The translations under genes and the position numbers were made by a program. 64,000 bases of DNA from Nepenthes gracilis. Taxonomy: Eukaryota; Streptophyta; Magnoliopsida; Caryophyllales; Nepenthaceae. Positions 11,889 through 23,904 of this stretch are shown piece by piece (position 1 is the stretch's first letter; every line of letters begins with the position of its first letter). The DNA lies in NCBI GenBank assembly GCA_033239525.1, contig BSYO01000014.1, positions 4,692,536 to 4,756,535 on the forward strand, given 5' to 3'. Under the pieces are notes generated by a model that saw nothing but the letters and a program-made list of their open reading frames with translations, was not told where the DNA came from and did not search any database.

Positions 11889-12808
11889 TAATGGGTCTAG
11901 CACGGATTTAGATCAGAACTAGCGAGACCCAATTGAAAGAAGGAGGGTCCAACTAGTAGAAGCGTCTAGCCCAATAACGACGCCCCAAGAGATCCAAAAA
12001 CACAACCCACTTGGCACCCCAGGTGCGCAATCAATTAGTGTGTACTCACGTCTATAGAGGAGATTGCAGGCGGCCGGACCAAAAGGCACCACTTAGAAGA
12101 TGTCAACCAATGGGAGATAAGGTAAACGCTGACAAGTCACAACGCACGCCTCCTAGTAGCCACTCAACTAATCATAGCAAAGTTAGCAGGCCTGTGTTGG
12201 CCACAACCGATAACGATCTCCTCGCCTCCACGAGGAGACAATTAACATCGCTGGCCACCATTAGCGCGTAGCGGCCAATGAATCCCAACAAGTCACTTGT
12301 CGAAGATTCCGACTCCCAAAGCCTCCCTTAAGGCGCCGACAAATATCCTCTCCTGCAGCAGAGAAGGGATCCGATTCCAACTTCCTTAAAAGAGCCTAGG
12401 CGGTGATATGTGATCAAACATTTGATCCTTTGCCCAACGCTCAAAGCTTCGAGGAGTCATCACCTCGCTATGGCGGCAGTAGTGAGTGACACATAGCAGT
12501 GTAACCCACGGAGCCCAAGCCTCCTTCAAACATCCCATGCACTCCCCTCATTTATGCATATCTACATTCTTATTACGTTTATATCCACATGTGCATCTTT
12601 CTATTCACCGAGAAAGGTTTCTGACTTGAGTATTAGAGTATTTACGGTGGGATAATCTCTCACCATCCTCTAACATCTTATTTATAGTTTGTGATGTGTA
12701 GGGCCCAGTTTGAGAGATATGGAAACCGGACCCGTTTGGGATCCGACCCAATTGAGGAATCTGAAGACTTCTTAATCCGCACGAGAATTCGAATCCAGGG
12801 ACGCATCA
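11889..12808 (+). mobile_element. 5' LTR of Tat-2
   Basis: It starts TAATGGGTCTAGCACGG (the 3' LTR has TGATGGGTTCAGTACGG) and ends GGGACGCATCA just before the primer site. Shared blocks with the 3' LTR include GAAGGAGGGTCC, AGCCCA, CGCCCCAAGAGAT and AACACAACCCACTT. The probable TATA region is near 12335 (ACAAATATCC; the 3' copy reads ACAAATACC). Confidence 0.75.
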
Positions 12809-12830
12809 TTGACGTCGTCTGTGGAAACGA
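12809..12830 (+). other. Primer binding site region of Tat-2
   Basis: TTGACGTCGTCTGTGGAAAC follows the LTR end directly. It looks like the common Tat/Athila sequence TGGCGCCGTCTGTGGGAAC with C-to-T and G-to-A changes. That sequence is complementary at its first bases to a tRNA 3' end. Confidence 0.5.
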
Positions 12831-12879
12831 CGAAAAAGTCTAACCACCTGTCGTAACGTTCACTTTCTCACTTTGAAGA

Positions 12880-14490
12880 TGGTTAACACTAGAGTGCAAA
12901 CAAGTGCACCAGTAAAGGACACTACCACCCACGGCGATAACCCCTCGGTGGGTATCCATGACGGCGAATAGCCCTAGCCCAACATGCACAAACTTGTTGC
13001 GGACATGGACGACATGAAGCAGATGCTTTAAGTGCTATGCACTCGAGTTGGAGTGCAATGGATGGGAGCCTTTCCCTCGGGGCCCCAAGCATCAACTTCC
13101 AGGTGGAAGAAACTCAGGGCAAGGACCCCAGCAGCAAGAGTAGCTAGGCTTGACGAAGCTTAGGCCCAGGCGGCCTCCGACAGTAGGGCCTAAATGACAA
13201 CTTGAAGCCTCTCAAGAGGGGACGCGAGGGAAAAAAATCCCAAAGCAGCAAAACCCCCGCAACGACAGGAGGCCCACGACCATGGAGAGGGCTCATGTAG
13301 TTTGCGACCACCTCGCACGGGCGGCCGCCATGACTTACATGACCCTCAAGAGAACTCCGAATTCTAAGATTTCATTAACGCAAAGAGGAGGCAGTCCAAC
13401 CCTCTGATAGAGGAGAAAGTGGAAAAGATATAACAACACGTGTTCAAGGGAGAGCCCGGGAGACAAGTGCTCGACCTATAGAGATCGCCATTCACAATGG
13501 ACATCCGGACGCAACCACTCCCCCTGAAGTTCAAAATGCTTACGTTAGATCCGTATGACAAGAGTACGGACCCGATGGACCACTTGGACTACTTCCGCAC
13601 TCTATTAACCTTCCACGAGGTGAACAAAGCTGTCATGTATCAGTGTTTTCACCTAACACTCAAGGGGGGATGCCAGGCCCTAGTTTCATGGCTTCAGCCC
13701 AACTCGATTCGCTCCTTTAATGAACTCGTAGACTATTTCTAGTGCTAATTTGCTTCTAGTCGGAGAGAAGAGAAGCAGCCTTGGCACCTTGTCCGTCTTT
13801 GCCAGAAGTTGGAGGAGAGCATGAAATGGATCCTCAACCGCTTCACGGCCAAAGCTCGTCGAATCCCCCACTCTCCGACATGATGAAGTTGAGCGTTTTC
13901 ATCGCCATGTTGGCGGCTGGGGAGTTCTTCAAGCACTTCGTGCACCAGCGCCCCCAATCCTTCCAAAAGTTGAGGCCACCGTTCGAGCCTACATTGCAGC
14001 CGAGGAAGCCGATGGAGCTAAACATCTCGAATGCACGGACTGACGGCTGAAAGGATCGGCCGTTGGAAAGAGGAGAAACAGAGATGGCGGCTACTCTTGT
14101 GAACCTCGCAAAAAGTATCGACGTCCTCACTTGAGTATCCGAAAAACGGAGTATTGGCTCTCTAACCCCAGAGGCCGACCTCTAGAATGATACTCACTTG
14201 AACATTCAATGAAGGACTACTGCATAGAGGAAAAAAAGACGGTCCACCAGTTCTTGCGGTGGCCCCAAATTCCAATCTCGAACCCAATGATTATGGGATA
14301 GGCCGAAAACCATATTTTGTTTAAGAAGTATTGCCACTAAAGTAAAAAGTCTCTAAGGACGGCATACAATGGAGGACTACTGGACTCTATAGAGGAAAAT
14401 CGAAGACTTGGTCCACCGCGAGCACCTCACTCGATTCTTGAAGAGCCTGAGGCAAGCCTGTGAGATTCCAATCCCGAAACACGATGATTA
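12880..14490 (+). pseudogene. Tat-2 gag
   Basis: The capsid protein region of the element. From 13497 the frame reads PLPLKFKMLTLDPYD, DPMDHLDYFRTLLTFHEV and LTLKGGCQALVSWLQP. This matches the PF03732 retrotransposon gag domain found in Tat elements; a stop follows at about 13740. Further on, after frame changes, AYIAAEEADGAKHL and, near 14400, KIEDLVHREHLTRFLK are the usual end of Tat gag before protease. The stretch with GGACTACTG, GAGGAAAA and TTATGGGATA occurs twice (about 14213-14330 and 14372-14530), a local duplication. No protease is recognisable after it. Confidence 0.75.
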
Positions 14491-14499
14491 TGGGATAAT

Positions 14500-15356
14500 T
14501 ATGTGGATGAAAATCATATTTTGGTTTAAGTATAGTGAAAATTTTGGTATATATACTGTGATGATCGATAGTTCCAATTTCATGATTTAACTCATGTTTT
14601 GTCTTCGTTTCATATCCGGACTGTGTATCACAAACCCTAGCTCAAAATTTCAGGATTTTTGGTTCAAATGCATGATTTTGTATATATATTTGGATTTATG
14701 ACCTTGATCTTATGAATAAACATGTATTTAGTACTCGATTTAAGTTCGAAAGTCTTGTTTCAAACCCTAGAACACAAATTTGGAAAATCATGTTGGAAAC
14801 TTAGAATTTTGATGATTTACATGTAAATTGTTTCCCTGTAACCTTTATCGAATGATTTGTATTTGAAAACTCTACATGGAACTATATTATTGAACTATGA
14901 AAACCTCTGAAGAACTGTATTATCGAACTATGGAAACCTTTGAAATCGTTTGAAAGAGTGACTAAATGAAACTTGGGCTTAGCCTTAAAATATGATGATT
15001 TTGATTATGGAATTTCGCCGGAATGACATGTTGTGCTTTTTGCCTGGTATGCTGCAAAAGGCCGGGATGGATTTTCATCAGGTATGCAACTAGGCAGCAA
15101 AATGCCGGCAAATAAATGCTGTGTAGAGTCTCTCAATCGGTCATGTTGAAGGCTCGTGGCTGGTTTGGATGATGGATTTTTGGCCGATTTTTTTTCCTTT
15201 TGTATGTTTTCTTTCGATATCATGGAATGTTTCATGGTGGTACTCGAGGTATACCCTAATGTTTATATTTTACCTCTAAGTCAGCAAAACACTTGAAGTT
15301 AGAATATAGTTTTTGTACTTTCTTTTAATTTAATTCCATTTTACTTACCAAAAAAA
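14500..15356 (+). mobile_element. Poly-A retroposon copy inside Tat-2
   Basis: The 3' part (about 15230-15356) matches the retroposon at 3872-5277: TCGAGGTATACC...TAATGTTTAT, ACACTTGAAG and ATTTTACTTACC followed by A8-9. Near 15015-15110 it has GCCGGAATGAC, GTGCTTTTTGCC and GGCCGGGATGG, diverged relatives of the GCCGGAGTGGC units. The 5' edge is not clear. It sits where protease and the N-terminal half of RT should be; those are missing, so a deletion accompanied or followed the insertion. Confidence 0.5.
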
Positions 15357-18070
15357 AGAGCACACCTCCTTCATGAATGATGAAAGGACCTACAGCAACC
15401 AGATCATGTCCTTCGGTCTGAAGAACGTCGACAAGACTTACCAGCGGTTGGTGAATAAAATGTTCAAAACTTAGATCGATGGAAATGTGGAGGTATACGT
15501 AGATGACATGCTCGTCAAAAGTAAAGTAGCCAACGACCATGTCTGAGACCTGGCAGAAACCTTTGAGGTGCTTCGAGCACATGGGATGAAGTTTAACCCA
15601 GCCAAGTGTGTGTTTTGGGTGACCTCCGAAAAATTTCTGGGCTTCGTAGTGTCCCACCGCAGCATCTAAGCGAACCCGGAGAAAATCGAAGCTATCTTTG
15701 ACATGACCCCTCTACGGACCATGAAGGAAGTCTAGAAGCTCATAGGGAGGCTCGCTGCCCTCTCGCGGTTCCTAGCCAAGTTCGTAGAGAAGTATCTACC
15801 ATTCTTCAAGGCCTTCAGGGGGATGAAGTCAATCGGTTTCTGATGGACGGACGAGTGTGAGGCAGCATTCTAGGAGTTGAAAGTGTATTTCACTAATCCT
15901 CCGTTCCTGATCTCCCCAATGGAGGGCGAGGACCTGTATCTCTACTTGACGCTATGAGACATGGCTCTCAATTCGGTCCTTGTTTGGTAGCAGGAAAATG
16001 TGTAGTGGCCCGTGTATTATGTGAGCAAGATGCTGACGGACACGGAGTCCCACTACCCTACATGCTGAGAGAATCGCTTTGGCTCTCATTTACTCTGCCT
16101 GAAAGACAAGGCCATACTTTCAAGCGTATTGAATCGGTGTGCTGACTGACCAGCCTCTGAAGGCAATCCTGTAAAAGCCCGAGGCATCCGGATGACTGGT
16201 CAAGTGAGCTATAGAGTTGGGCGAGTTCAACGTGGAGTTTTGACCGAGGCTAGCTCTTAAGGGCCAAGCCCTCGAGGACTTCGTAGTCTGGACGGCGACC
16301 TAGGTCCTTGATGCCCCAGACCAAACCAAAGACGCAAATGTCGTAAGTGTCCCTGTGTGGACTCTCAACATCAATGGATCAACCATGCAAACGAGCAGCA
16401 GGGTCGGAGTCGTGCTTGGACACCCAACGGCTCAGAAATCAAGTACTCTCTCACGCTCGAATTCCTAGCAACGAACAATATAGTGGAATACGAAGCCCTC
16501 ATCATAGGACTCAAGTTGGCTAGGGAATGCTCTGTGAGAGCGTTGGTAGAACGCAGCAACTCGGAATTAGTGATCAACCAGATTCAGGGAATCTTCGAAG
16601 TATCAAACCCACAACTTGCTAAATACCTGCCAAAGGTGAAGGCCCAAGCCCAGGCATTTGAAAAATTCAAAATTGAGCACATCCTGACAACAAAGAATTG
16701 GAAGGTTGACCAACTAGCCAAGGACATAGTGACAGGATCTCAGGAGCAATACGACTGGAGCATGCAGGAGGAACTGGTCGTCCCCAGTATGGATGGCCTA
16801 GAACACAAGGTGCTGTAGACAGCCGGAGATAACAACTGGATGACCTTGTACTGGAAGTACCTGATGGACGAAGCACTGCCCGAAAACCCTGAAGAGGCCA
16901 AGTGGATGAAGAAAACAGCTGACTGGTATACGATCATGGACGAGAGACTGTATCGGCAGGGGTAATTGACTCTCTACCTAAAATGCCTCACGCCGCAGGA
17001 AGCCGAATACACATTGGGAGACGTCCACCTTGGTGTGTGTGGCTCGCACATCGGAGGAAAAAATTTCGCATTCAAAATTATGCGGAAAGGTTTATTTTGG
17101 CCCACGATAAAATGAGACGCCATGGACTTTGTTAAGAAGTGCGAGAGCTATGAAGTCCACGGATCCATGACCCACTAGCCGCACACGGAACTGTAGAGCC
17201 TGCAAGCCTCGTGGCCATTCGAATAATAGGGGCTCGACATCCTTTGGGCCCATACCCTTAGCCTTCAAATAGAGAAAGTTCCTCATCGTCGGCATCGATT
17301 ACTTCACCAAATGGGTCGAGGCGACTCCTCTAGTATGCGTCACCGAAAAGAATGCAATGGAGTTTGTTCGCCAGAATATCATTTGTCGATTTGGGATTCT
17401 TGAGGTCATAGTAACCGATAACAAAACCCATTCACTGGAAAATGTTTTACTAAGTACTACACAGGCTTGCATATTAGACTGGTCTACACGTCCATGCTGT
17501 ACTCCCAAGCTAACGGCTAGGTTAAGGTGACCAACCGGACACTGCTGTACAGACTAAAGACTAAACTTGAGGACGCAGGGGGCTCTTGGAATGATGAGCT
17601 ATCTTTTGTGCTCTGATCATACCACACAATCCCAACGGAAACCACGAGGGAGACGCCCTTTAGTCTCTGCTATGGGGCTGAAGCGGTCCTCCCATCAAGG
17701 TGGGGTTTCCCAACCTTCGGATCGAATGCTTTGACCTCGTTAGTAACTCCCAGCGGCTCAGAGAGTGCCTGGACCTGCTCCCCAAAGTTCACAATGTGAC
17801 GTACCTAAGGACGACAGCCTACCAGTATCGCATCGCTTGGTACTACAATAAGTGAGAGAAGGCTCGCCTGCTTGAGGTTGGAAATCTGATCCTTTGGAGT
17901 GTAGAGGCAACAGGCAAGACCACCCATAGGAATAAGCTCTCCTCGAACTGGGAAGGCCCATTCCTTGTCTCGACGATCCTCTAGAACGAAGCATACAAGC
18001 TATGCACCTAAGACGGCAAATTGATACGATGGACCTAGAATGCCACCAATCTCCAGAAGTACTATCAATG
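15357..18070 (+). pseudogene. Tat-2 pol: RT (partial), two RNase H domains, integrase
   Basis: RT begins mid-domain at 15357 (FGLKN, TYQRLVNKMF, then the catalytic VYVDDMLVKS near 15490) and runs to about 15930. A Ty3-type RNase H follows (LYLYLTL; VYYVSKMLTDTESHY). A second RNase H lies at about 16345-16760 (ATNNIVEYEALIIGLKLA...NSELVINQIQG). In it the first and third acidic sites read N (NINGS; RSNSEL), so it is inactive. Integrase has an HHCC finger (HLGVCGSHIGG; CESYEV with the last Cys lost) and a core split over frames (GIDYFTKWVEATPL; VTDNKTH). Its glutamate site reads lysine (VKVTNRTLL, 17524-17526). About twenty stops and several frameshifts are present. Confidence 0.85.
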
Positions 18071-18271
18071 AAGCATGTGCGCGTCCAGGTAAGTTGTGCA
18101 TACATGAACTAGAATGCTTATCCATGTACCACGTTTCCATTAATAAAATTATTGTTTTTATCTGCTTGTCTGATTGTTCATACGAATGTGTGTTTGCTTG
18201 CCATCTCCCAAAAAGTATAAACGACCTAAACTGCCGTTAAGTCAAGAGGACGTTTGTCCACCTGTAAAAAG

Positions 18272-18602
18272 AAACCTTGGCCCAGCACCAAGTGGCCCAC
18301 ATGCGATCGAATTTTGAACTTCGACTCCGTGTCAAATGGCCCTTAGCGACCATGAAACCTTGGCCTGCGCCAAACTGCTCACACGCAATCAAATTTTGAA
18401 CTTCAGCTCCGCACCGAAAGGTTCATAGCGGCCACGAAACCTTAGCCTCGTGCCAAGTGGCCCACACGCAGTCGAATTCAAAATTTTGGCTCCTCATCGA
18501 AAGGCCCCTAGCGGCCATGACACCTTGGCCCCGTGCCAAGTGGCCCACATGCGGTCAAATTTTGAACCTCGGCCCCACGCCGACCGACCCACCTGCGGTC
18601 AA
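18272..18602 (+). repeat. 83-bp tandem array after Tat-2 pol
   Basis: Four copies start with AAACCTTGGC-like sequence at 18272, 18355, 18437 and 18520 (spacing 83, 82, 83). Each unit is itself two related halves of about 41 bp, one with CCAAGTGGCCCACACGCGG and one with CGAAAGGCCCCTAGCGGCC. The half unit is close in size and slot to the 39-bp unit of Tat-1 and shares GTCGAATT, so the array probably grew from a common ancestor. Confidence 0.8.
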
Positions 18603-18799
18603 ACTAGCAAGTCAAGGGGCTCCGGAAGCTCCCAACAAAATGGCCATCAAAACCTTAGAGATCCTAAATGGCAGGCATGCGGCGACGTTCTTAGAAGAAG
18701 AAAGCATCCTTAGTCAACGACGGTCGGTGGGCTAGGACCATGCTCACAAAAGCAACAATACCCCGGACAAGGTTAAGCACCGAGATGGTGTCGTGAGCG

Positions 18800-20990
18800 T
18801 AACGGCCTAAGACTCGAAGTCCGGCTGCTGTAGCCTCAAAACCCAGCTGGCCCTCGAGAGACTCCACCGGGTGTGCAACGACATCTGACTCATTGGACAG
18901 AGCATTCCACTATACACGAGATGTGACAACATCCTCAACCGAAGGATGAGAACAACACAAGAGGCTCCTAAAGTGAGCCATGGCGACAATAGCAAGACAA
19001 CTTAGCCAACGAAATCATAAGATCCATATCATAGAAAAAAGAGAAAAAAGGAAGATAGCATAGAAAAAAGAGAAAAAAGGAAGATAGCAAAGTGAAAAGA
19101 AAGTATTCCTTATTCAAACCGGAGATTGTAAGATTCCTCTCAGAAAGCTATGTACAAGAAAAGTGAACAAAATGTGGCTGCCTCTACAATCTCAAAGGCC
19201 TTGTTCCATCCGGGAAGTCTATCAAGCCCAAGCTATCTTCGATCTCATCATTACAAGGATTGAGGCTCCCCACGGAGACATCTGGAGCTATAACGGAGAC
19301 TATGAGGTGACATGGGCGTATGCCGTCCAAGAACCTCGTGTCCAACACTCCAGCCATCTCCTTCGAAGAAAGCCGGACTCGCATGCCAGCCTCAGCTCGG
19401 GCACACTAGTCCTGCAAGCTGACGATGAGATCTCCAGCCTCCTGCAGATCACCCCTCAACCGTTCATACTCCTACTTCAGAATGGCTACCTCGCTCTTCT
19501 AACACTGCTTGGCCGCCCGCTCACACTCTTTTTGAACCCGACAGGTGCGCTCATCTCATTGAGAAAGAGCGGTGTGGACGAAGCGAATGGCTTCTGGGAT
19601 CTACAAAAGAGAAAAGGATGAAATTCCCGTTAGTCCTGGCCATGCAAGAAATATCACATAAAGGGCACCTTCATAGTGCCAGGCGATCGCGGCACGGCTC
19701 CAGTATTCGAGACACTTGGGGGCTCCAGCCACTCAACAGCCTCCTCCGCTTCGCTTGCCAGAGCCTCATCAACTGCAGCTTCATTTGTAGTCTCCTCAAG
19801 AGCATCGGCCTTAGTAATAGCCTCAGGACCAGGGACGATCAGCTTAAGTGACACTCTAGCTAGCGCAACGACCGCCTCCAGAATATCCAAGGACGCAGCA
19901 GCAAGCTCCAGATTAGCCACCTCAACAAACTTTGTTGAGTTGATCACCACCTCCTCGGTGCCAGTCACGGCCACCCCTCCGAAGGACTCGACTTGCCACT
20001 CGCCGGTGGAGGGTCCCGCCTCAACGTCAAATAAGGAACTTGATGTGGAACCCTCACCTGAAGGAAGCCCATCCATGGGGACACCGTACTCCGCCAAAGC
20101 AATGGCTAGAATCTGAGATAGATCGGGGGCTCCCGTGCGTCGTTCCAAACTAGGCTCCTATCACGACAGTGATTGCAGTAGGCATTGTCGGAGTAGACCC
20201 AGCGAGATCGGCCGGATGCGACAGGCAATATCAAGGCCCTCTTGCCATAAGTGCCTTCGGCCCCCCTCAACCTCTTAAGCTATCATGTCTTCATCGAAAG
20301 AGGAGTCCAGTGACAGTGATGAGTCACCTTGCTCGGGTGACTCTCTCGATGGCTCTCTGATGGACAAAGCCCCAGCTTTCTTCTTTTGGGCGACAGCTGC
20401 TGCCCCGCTACTTGCACGCTCCCACCGAATAGTCACAAAAATCTCAGAGGTCAAGTAAAACCCCTGAGTGGCGAACATTTCTATCTTAGCCTTGATGTGA
20501 TTGATCAAATCTTTCTCCTACTTCACTTCCACCTTGCTCACGCTTTTTGAGAAGAACTCATTCACAAGACCCCACTCATGGGAAATCTCCCACTCTGAAG
20601 GATGCGTTAGGAAGAAAAAGCAATTCTTTTAGATTTTCACAGAGTTGGGGTTCGTGCCTCAAAAACTGAAACCTGTGTGAGGAGACATCTAAAGCCAATC
20701 CTCCGATTGGATAAAGCAAAAAATCACCTTCACCGAGTGTGGGCCAAACCCACCACTAAAAAGTCTGACGAAGACATACATGGACACCAAATAGTGGATG
20801 GCATTAGGGTGAAGCCGTGCTACAAGGATGTTGAGCGTTTCAAAGATGCCATAGAGGTCCAGCTCCATACGAAAGCGAAGTCCACCCCTTAGGTGGTGCT
20901 CATACACAGTGATGATGCCCTCAGGGGGCGCATTAGCTCTTCCCTTGTAATGTGTCAAATTTTTGGGATCTTCTGTCATCAAAAAATATA
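18800..20990 (-). pseudogene. Tat-2 antisense accessory ORF
   Basis: The minus strand from 20982 downward encodes GIITVYEHHLRGGLRFRM, then FETLNILVARLHPNAIHYL and YVFVRLF, a clear PF04195-like domain. It continues with SVKI, a stop, KNCFFF and SEWEISHEWG. The region 20508-20275 gives a lysine then Ser/Asp-rich linker. Below it, 20148-19669 is a single open frame ending ...SPGTMK at a splice donor. After a 68-bp intron the downstream exon (from 19600) is heptad-rich, with IPEAIRFVHTALSQ and YERLRGDLQEAGDLIV. The family function is unknown. Pieces up to 164 codons remain open, better kept than in Tat-1. Sequence below about 19160 is probably 3' UTR. Confidence 0.7.
19601..19668 (-). other. Intron in the Tat-2 antisense ORF
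   Basis: Donor AAG|GTGCCC (GT at 19668-19667) and acceptor TTTTCTCTTTTGTAG|ATC (AG at 19602-19601) on the minus strand. Reading through gives a stop within four codons (VPFM then TGA), whereas splicing opens the coiled-coil exon, which supports the call. Confidence 0.6.
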
Positions 20991-20999
20991 AGGATCAAA

Positions 21000-23904
21000 T
21001 TCTTTTGTGGGGGAGAGAATGGCAAAAAGGTGATGAGAAAATTAATCCGGTCAATGCCTGTTGACAGGAAAACGTGAAGGAAAACGTAACCGATCAACTA
21101 GCGTTGATCAGAAACATGAAGGGAAAGCTCATTCGGTCAACGCTAGTTGACCGGAAGGGAAGAAGGAGGCCAGAAGTGTTGAGATGAGAGAAAGCCATGA
21201 AGGCCGGCCAAGTTTCAATAAGCGCAAGTTTTCCGGAGACCTTGATCTCCGGAAAACAAGTAGAAACAATGAATTCCGGAGGCATTTGGAGACTAAAGTT
21301 TCTGGAGACCTTTGGATGATCTCCGGAGACGCTAAAATTTGGAGGGTGAAGTTTCCGGAGACCTTGATCTCCAGAGACGATTGAAGTTTGAAGACAATTG
21401 ACGTTTGGAGGCTTGGGAGTTTAGAGAATAAAGTTTCCGGATACTTTGATCTCCAGAGACGCTGAAGTTTAGAGGCTAAAGTTTCCGGAGACCTTGATCT
21501 TCGGAGATGTTGTTATTAAAGGCTAAAATTTCGGAGACCTTAATCTCCGGAGACGGTAAAGGGAGAGACTTTTAGAGAAAATTAAAGAGTTTTCTGGAGA
21601 CTATTTCCGAAGGCCATTGAGGAGTCTCCGGAGACAGTTTTCCGGGGAAGATCGATCAGTTCTCCGGAGACGATTAATGAGTGCTTTCCAGAGACCATTA
21701 AGGAGGTTTTTGAAAACGATGGACGCAATTTCCGAAGCCGATTGTGTGAATTCGGAAAATTAATTTGGGACAATTCTTCCGGAGACGTTATTCGGGCAAT
21801 ATTGAGTGAGAATTAGAGACTTAAATTCGGAGACCTTGATCTCTAGAGATGTTGAATTTGGAGACTTAAGTTTCGAGATGATAAAGACGACTTCCAGAGC
21901 CGATTGAGGAGCTCTCCAGAGACAAATTTCGGAGGAGATTGACGAGTTCTCTAGAGAAGATCTTCGGAGAGAATTAAAGTCTTCCAAAGACCTTTTTCCG
22001 AAGACCATTTTCGGAGACCTTTTTCGGAGGCCATTAGATGGCTTCCGGAGATGATAAATGATAAAAGAAGGAGAAATTAATCCGGTCAACAGCAGTTGAC
22101 CGAAAAATGTGAACAGAGGCCAAGGAAGAGTTGACCGCCCGATTGATTGGTGATGACTAATTAAGGTCTGGATGACCATGCCTGAATAGGTAACCTACTT
22201 TCAACCACCCCTAAGTGGTTGACCTGCCCTACCTACCACTATCAGAACAAAGGCCCATAAATAAGAACTAGAGAGTGTAAGAAAAAAAGGCTAGAAAGAA
22301 ACTTTCGGCAAGTTTCTTAGTAAAGGAACCTAGAATTCTAGAATGAAGTAAAGAGATTCAGACAAGTGTACTCACCATTTTAAATTCATGTTTTTAACGC
22401 AAGTATATCATGCCTGTTTAAAGGAAGCCCTAATTATTCGCCTAGCTAATGATGTTTAGTTATTTCATGATGTTCGAACTCATGAAATTTGACTATTGCA
22501 TGATTCAAATGATGACCAGTTATTTGCTTATGTAAAAGTACCGGTTATTTCATGATATTTGGATATTTTACTTAAATGCATGAAGTCTGGCCATGATCAT
22601 GTTTTAAGATGTCCGATTATAGCATGTTTAAAATGACCTCCGACTTTTTATAAAAGACCTCCTGCTTTATAATAAAAGACCTCAGCCCTTATAACAAAAG
22701 ACTTCCTGTTTTCTTTATGATAAATTACATCCGACTTTTGACATAAGACCTCTGGCTTTATGAATGAAACCTCCGACACTTTGATAAAAGATCATCGGTT
22801 TTAAGACGTTAAAGGAAAGGCTATACGGACTTCAATTGTTTGAAGTTAAGAATAAAAGCTACAAGAATAAGGAAAAATGTATGTAATATGGACAGCAAGT
22901 GAAACTCTATGACTTCCAACTTTTGAACTATGATAGATGGCCATTGAACGATATGAATTAAGAACGGAGTTTTCATTAAGCTTGCTATTAAAATTGGATG
23001 AAGCATATTGGTGTGATACTCGAGGACTGCCCCTAGGCCACGGAAATTTCTGGTGGCACAAGGCTTATGGACTACAGCCCCGTATGCCGGATAAATGGTA
23101 TTACCGCCCACCTCTGGGAGTATAATAGGAGGATACGGCCTTAGGTTGTGGGTTAGCACACAACCCTTCATCGATGTTGTCCGCTCCCATTCGATCTCTA
23201 AAGATGATAAGAATTCCGTATGGTTTTATGAATTTTTTGCTGTTGAAGACAAGACACTAAGAATAAGACCAAAGATTTCCGAACTTAAGAAGAGATGATA
23301 TGGTGATTTTCGCATGTTAAGTTTATGTTATGAACCTCTACTTTGATGCAATGATATGTATATTAAGGTTTTTTGCATGTGGGTACCTTGTTGGGCTTTG
23401 TAACTCACTCTTACTATTTTTCAGATGACGAGAAGTTTATAGAGGATAAAATTGAATAGAGTCATGTGGTATAGTTAGACGGCATAGCTGGCCGGAGCTA
23501 ATCAGCGGAGGAGCGAAGGAATTGATGTATTTTCTTTTGATATTTTAGGAAAGACTTGTAAAACATTTCCGCTGTAAAAGAATTAATGAATATTAGTATG
23601 TTTCCATAATTACTATATGGGAGAATGAAATTTGTCATTCCTAGTAGCATCTCAACTCATGTCAAGGTCTTCGTGATCGACCAACCTTAATGCTTGTCGG
23701 TCAGGTATGAGGTTAAACTTTGATGGCCAACTCAAGGAGTTCGGCCTTAAGCGATCCTGTGTATGCATAATCCAAGATAAAAATAGAAGAAAAGAAAGAA
23801 AGAAAAAATTTTTTATCCACCTAGTTAGTATTTATACCGTATATGTGGTAAAGGTTAGGCTTGACGGCGGCCGTATGTGGTGGAATATGTCCGGGGCCGT
23901 CACA
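21000..23904 (+). mobile_element. Gypsy LTR (probably solo) nested in Tat-2
   Basis: The right end is clear: CCGGGGCCGTCACA (23904), the same CGTCACA-type end seen in other gypsy LTRs here (minus strand at 43798, plus strand at 41215). Inside are the conserved block TTTGTAACTCACTCTTAC...TTTTTCAGATGA (23397-23430) and CGCCCACCTCTGGGAG (23105). A promoter-like GGCCCATAAATAAG lies near 22251. The left end lies near 21000, just beyond the antisense ORF, but I cannot fix it. No internal coding region is attached, so a solo LTR is likeliest. Confidence 0.45.
21048..22102 (+). repeat. Palindrome-rich TCTCCGGAGA array
   Basis: About 900 bases are packed with irregular units of the form TTTCCGGAGACCTTGATCTC. 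Perfect 10-base palindromes TCTCCGGAGA lie at 21320, 21544, 21625 and 21661, with many near-matches between. At the edges sit four hairpin-forming sequences of the type CGGTCAACGCTAGTTGACCG (21048-21069, 21091-21111, 21134-21154, 22083-22102). Spacing is 46-83 bases and not regular. Confidence 0.75.

Noticed and set aside
21760..22179. 139-codon minus ORF in the CCGGAG array
   Set aside because: Its apparent protein repeats (SLRKRSP, SLEN) simply mirror the DNA repeat units.
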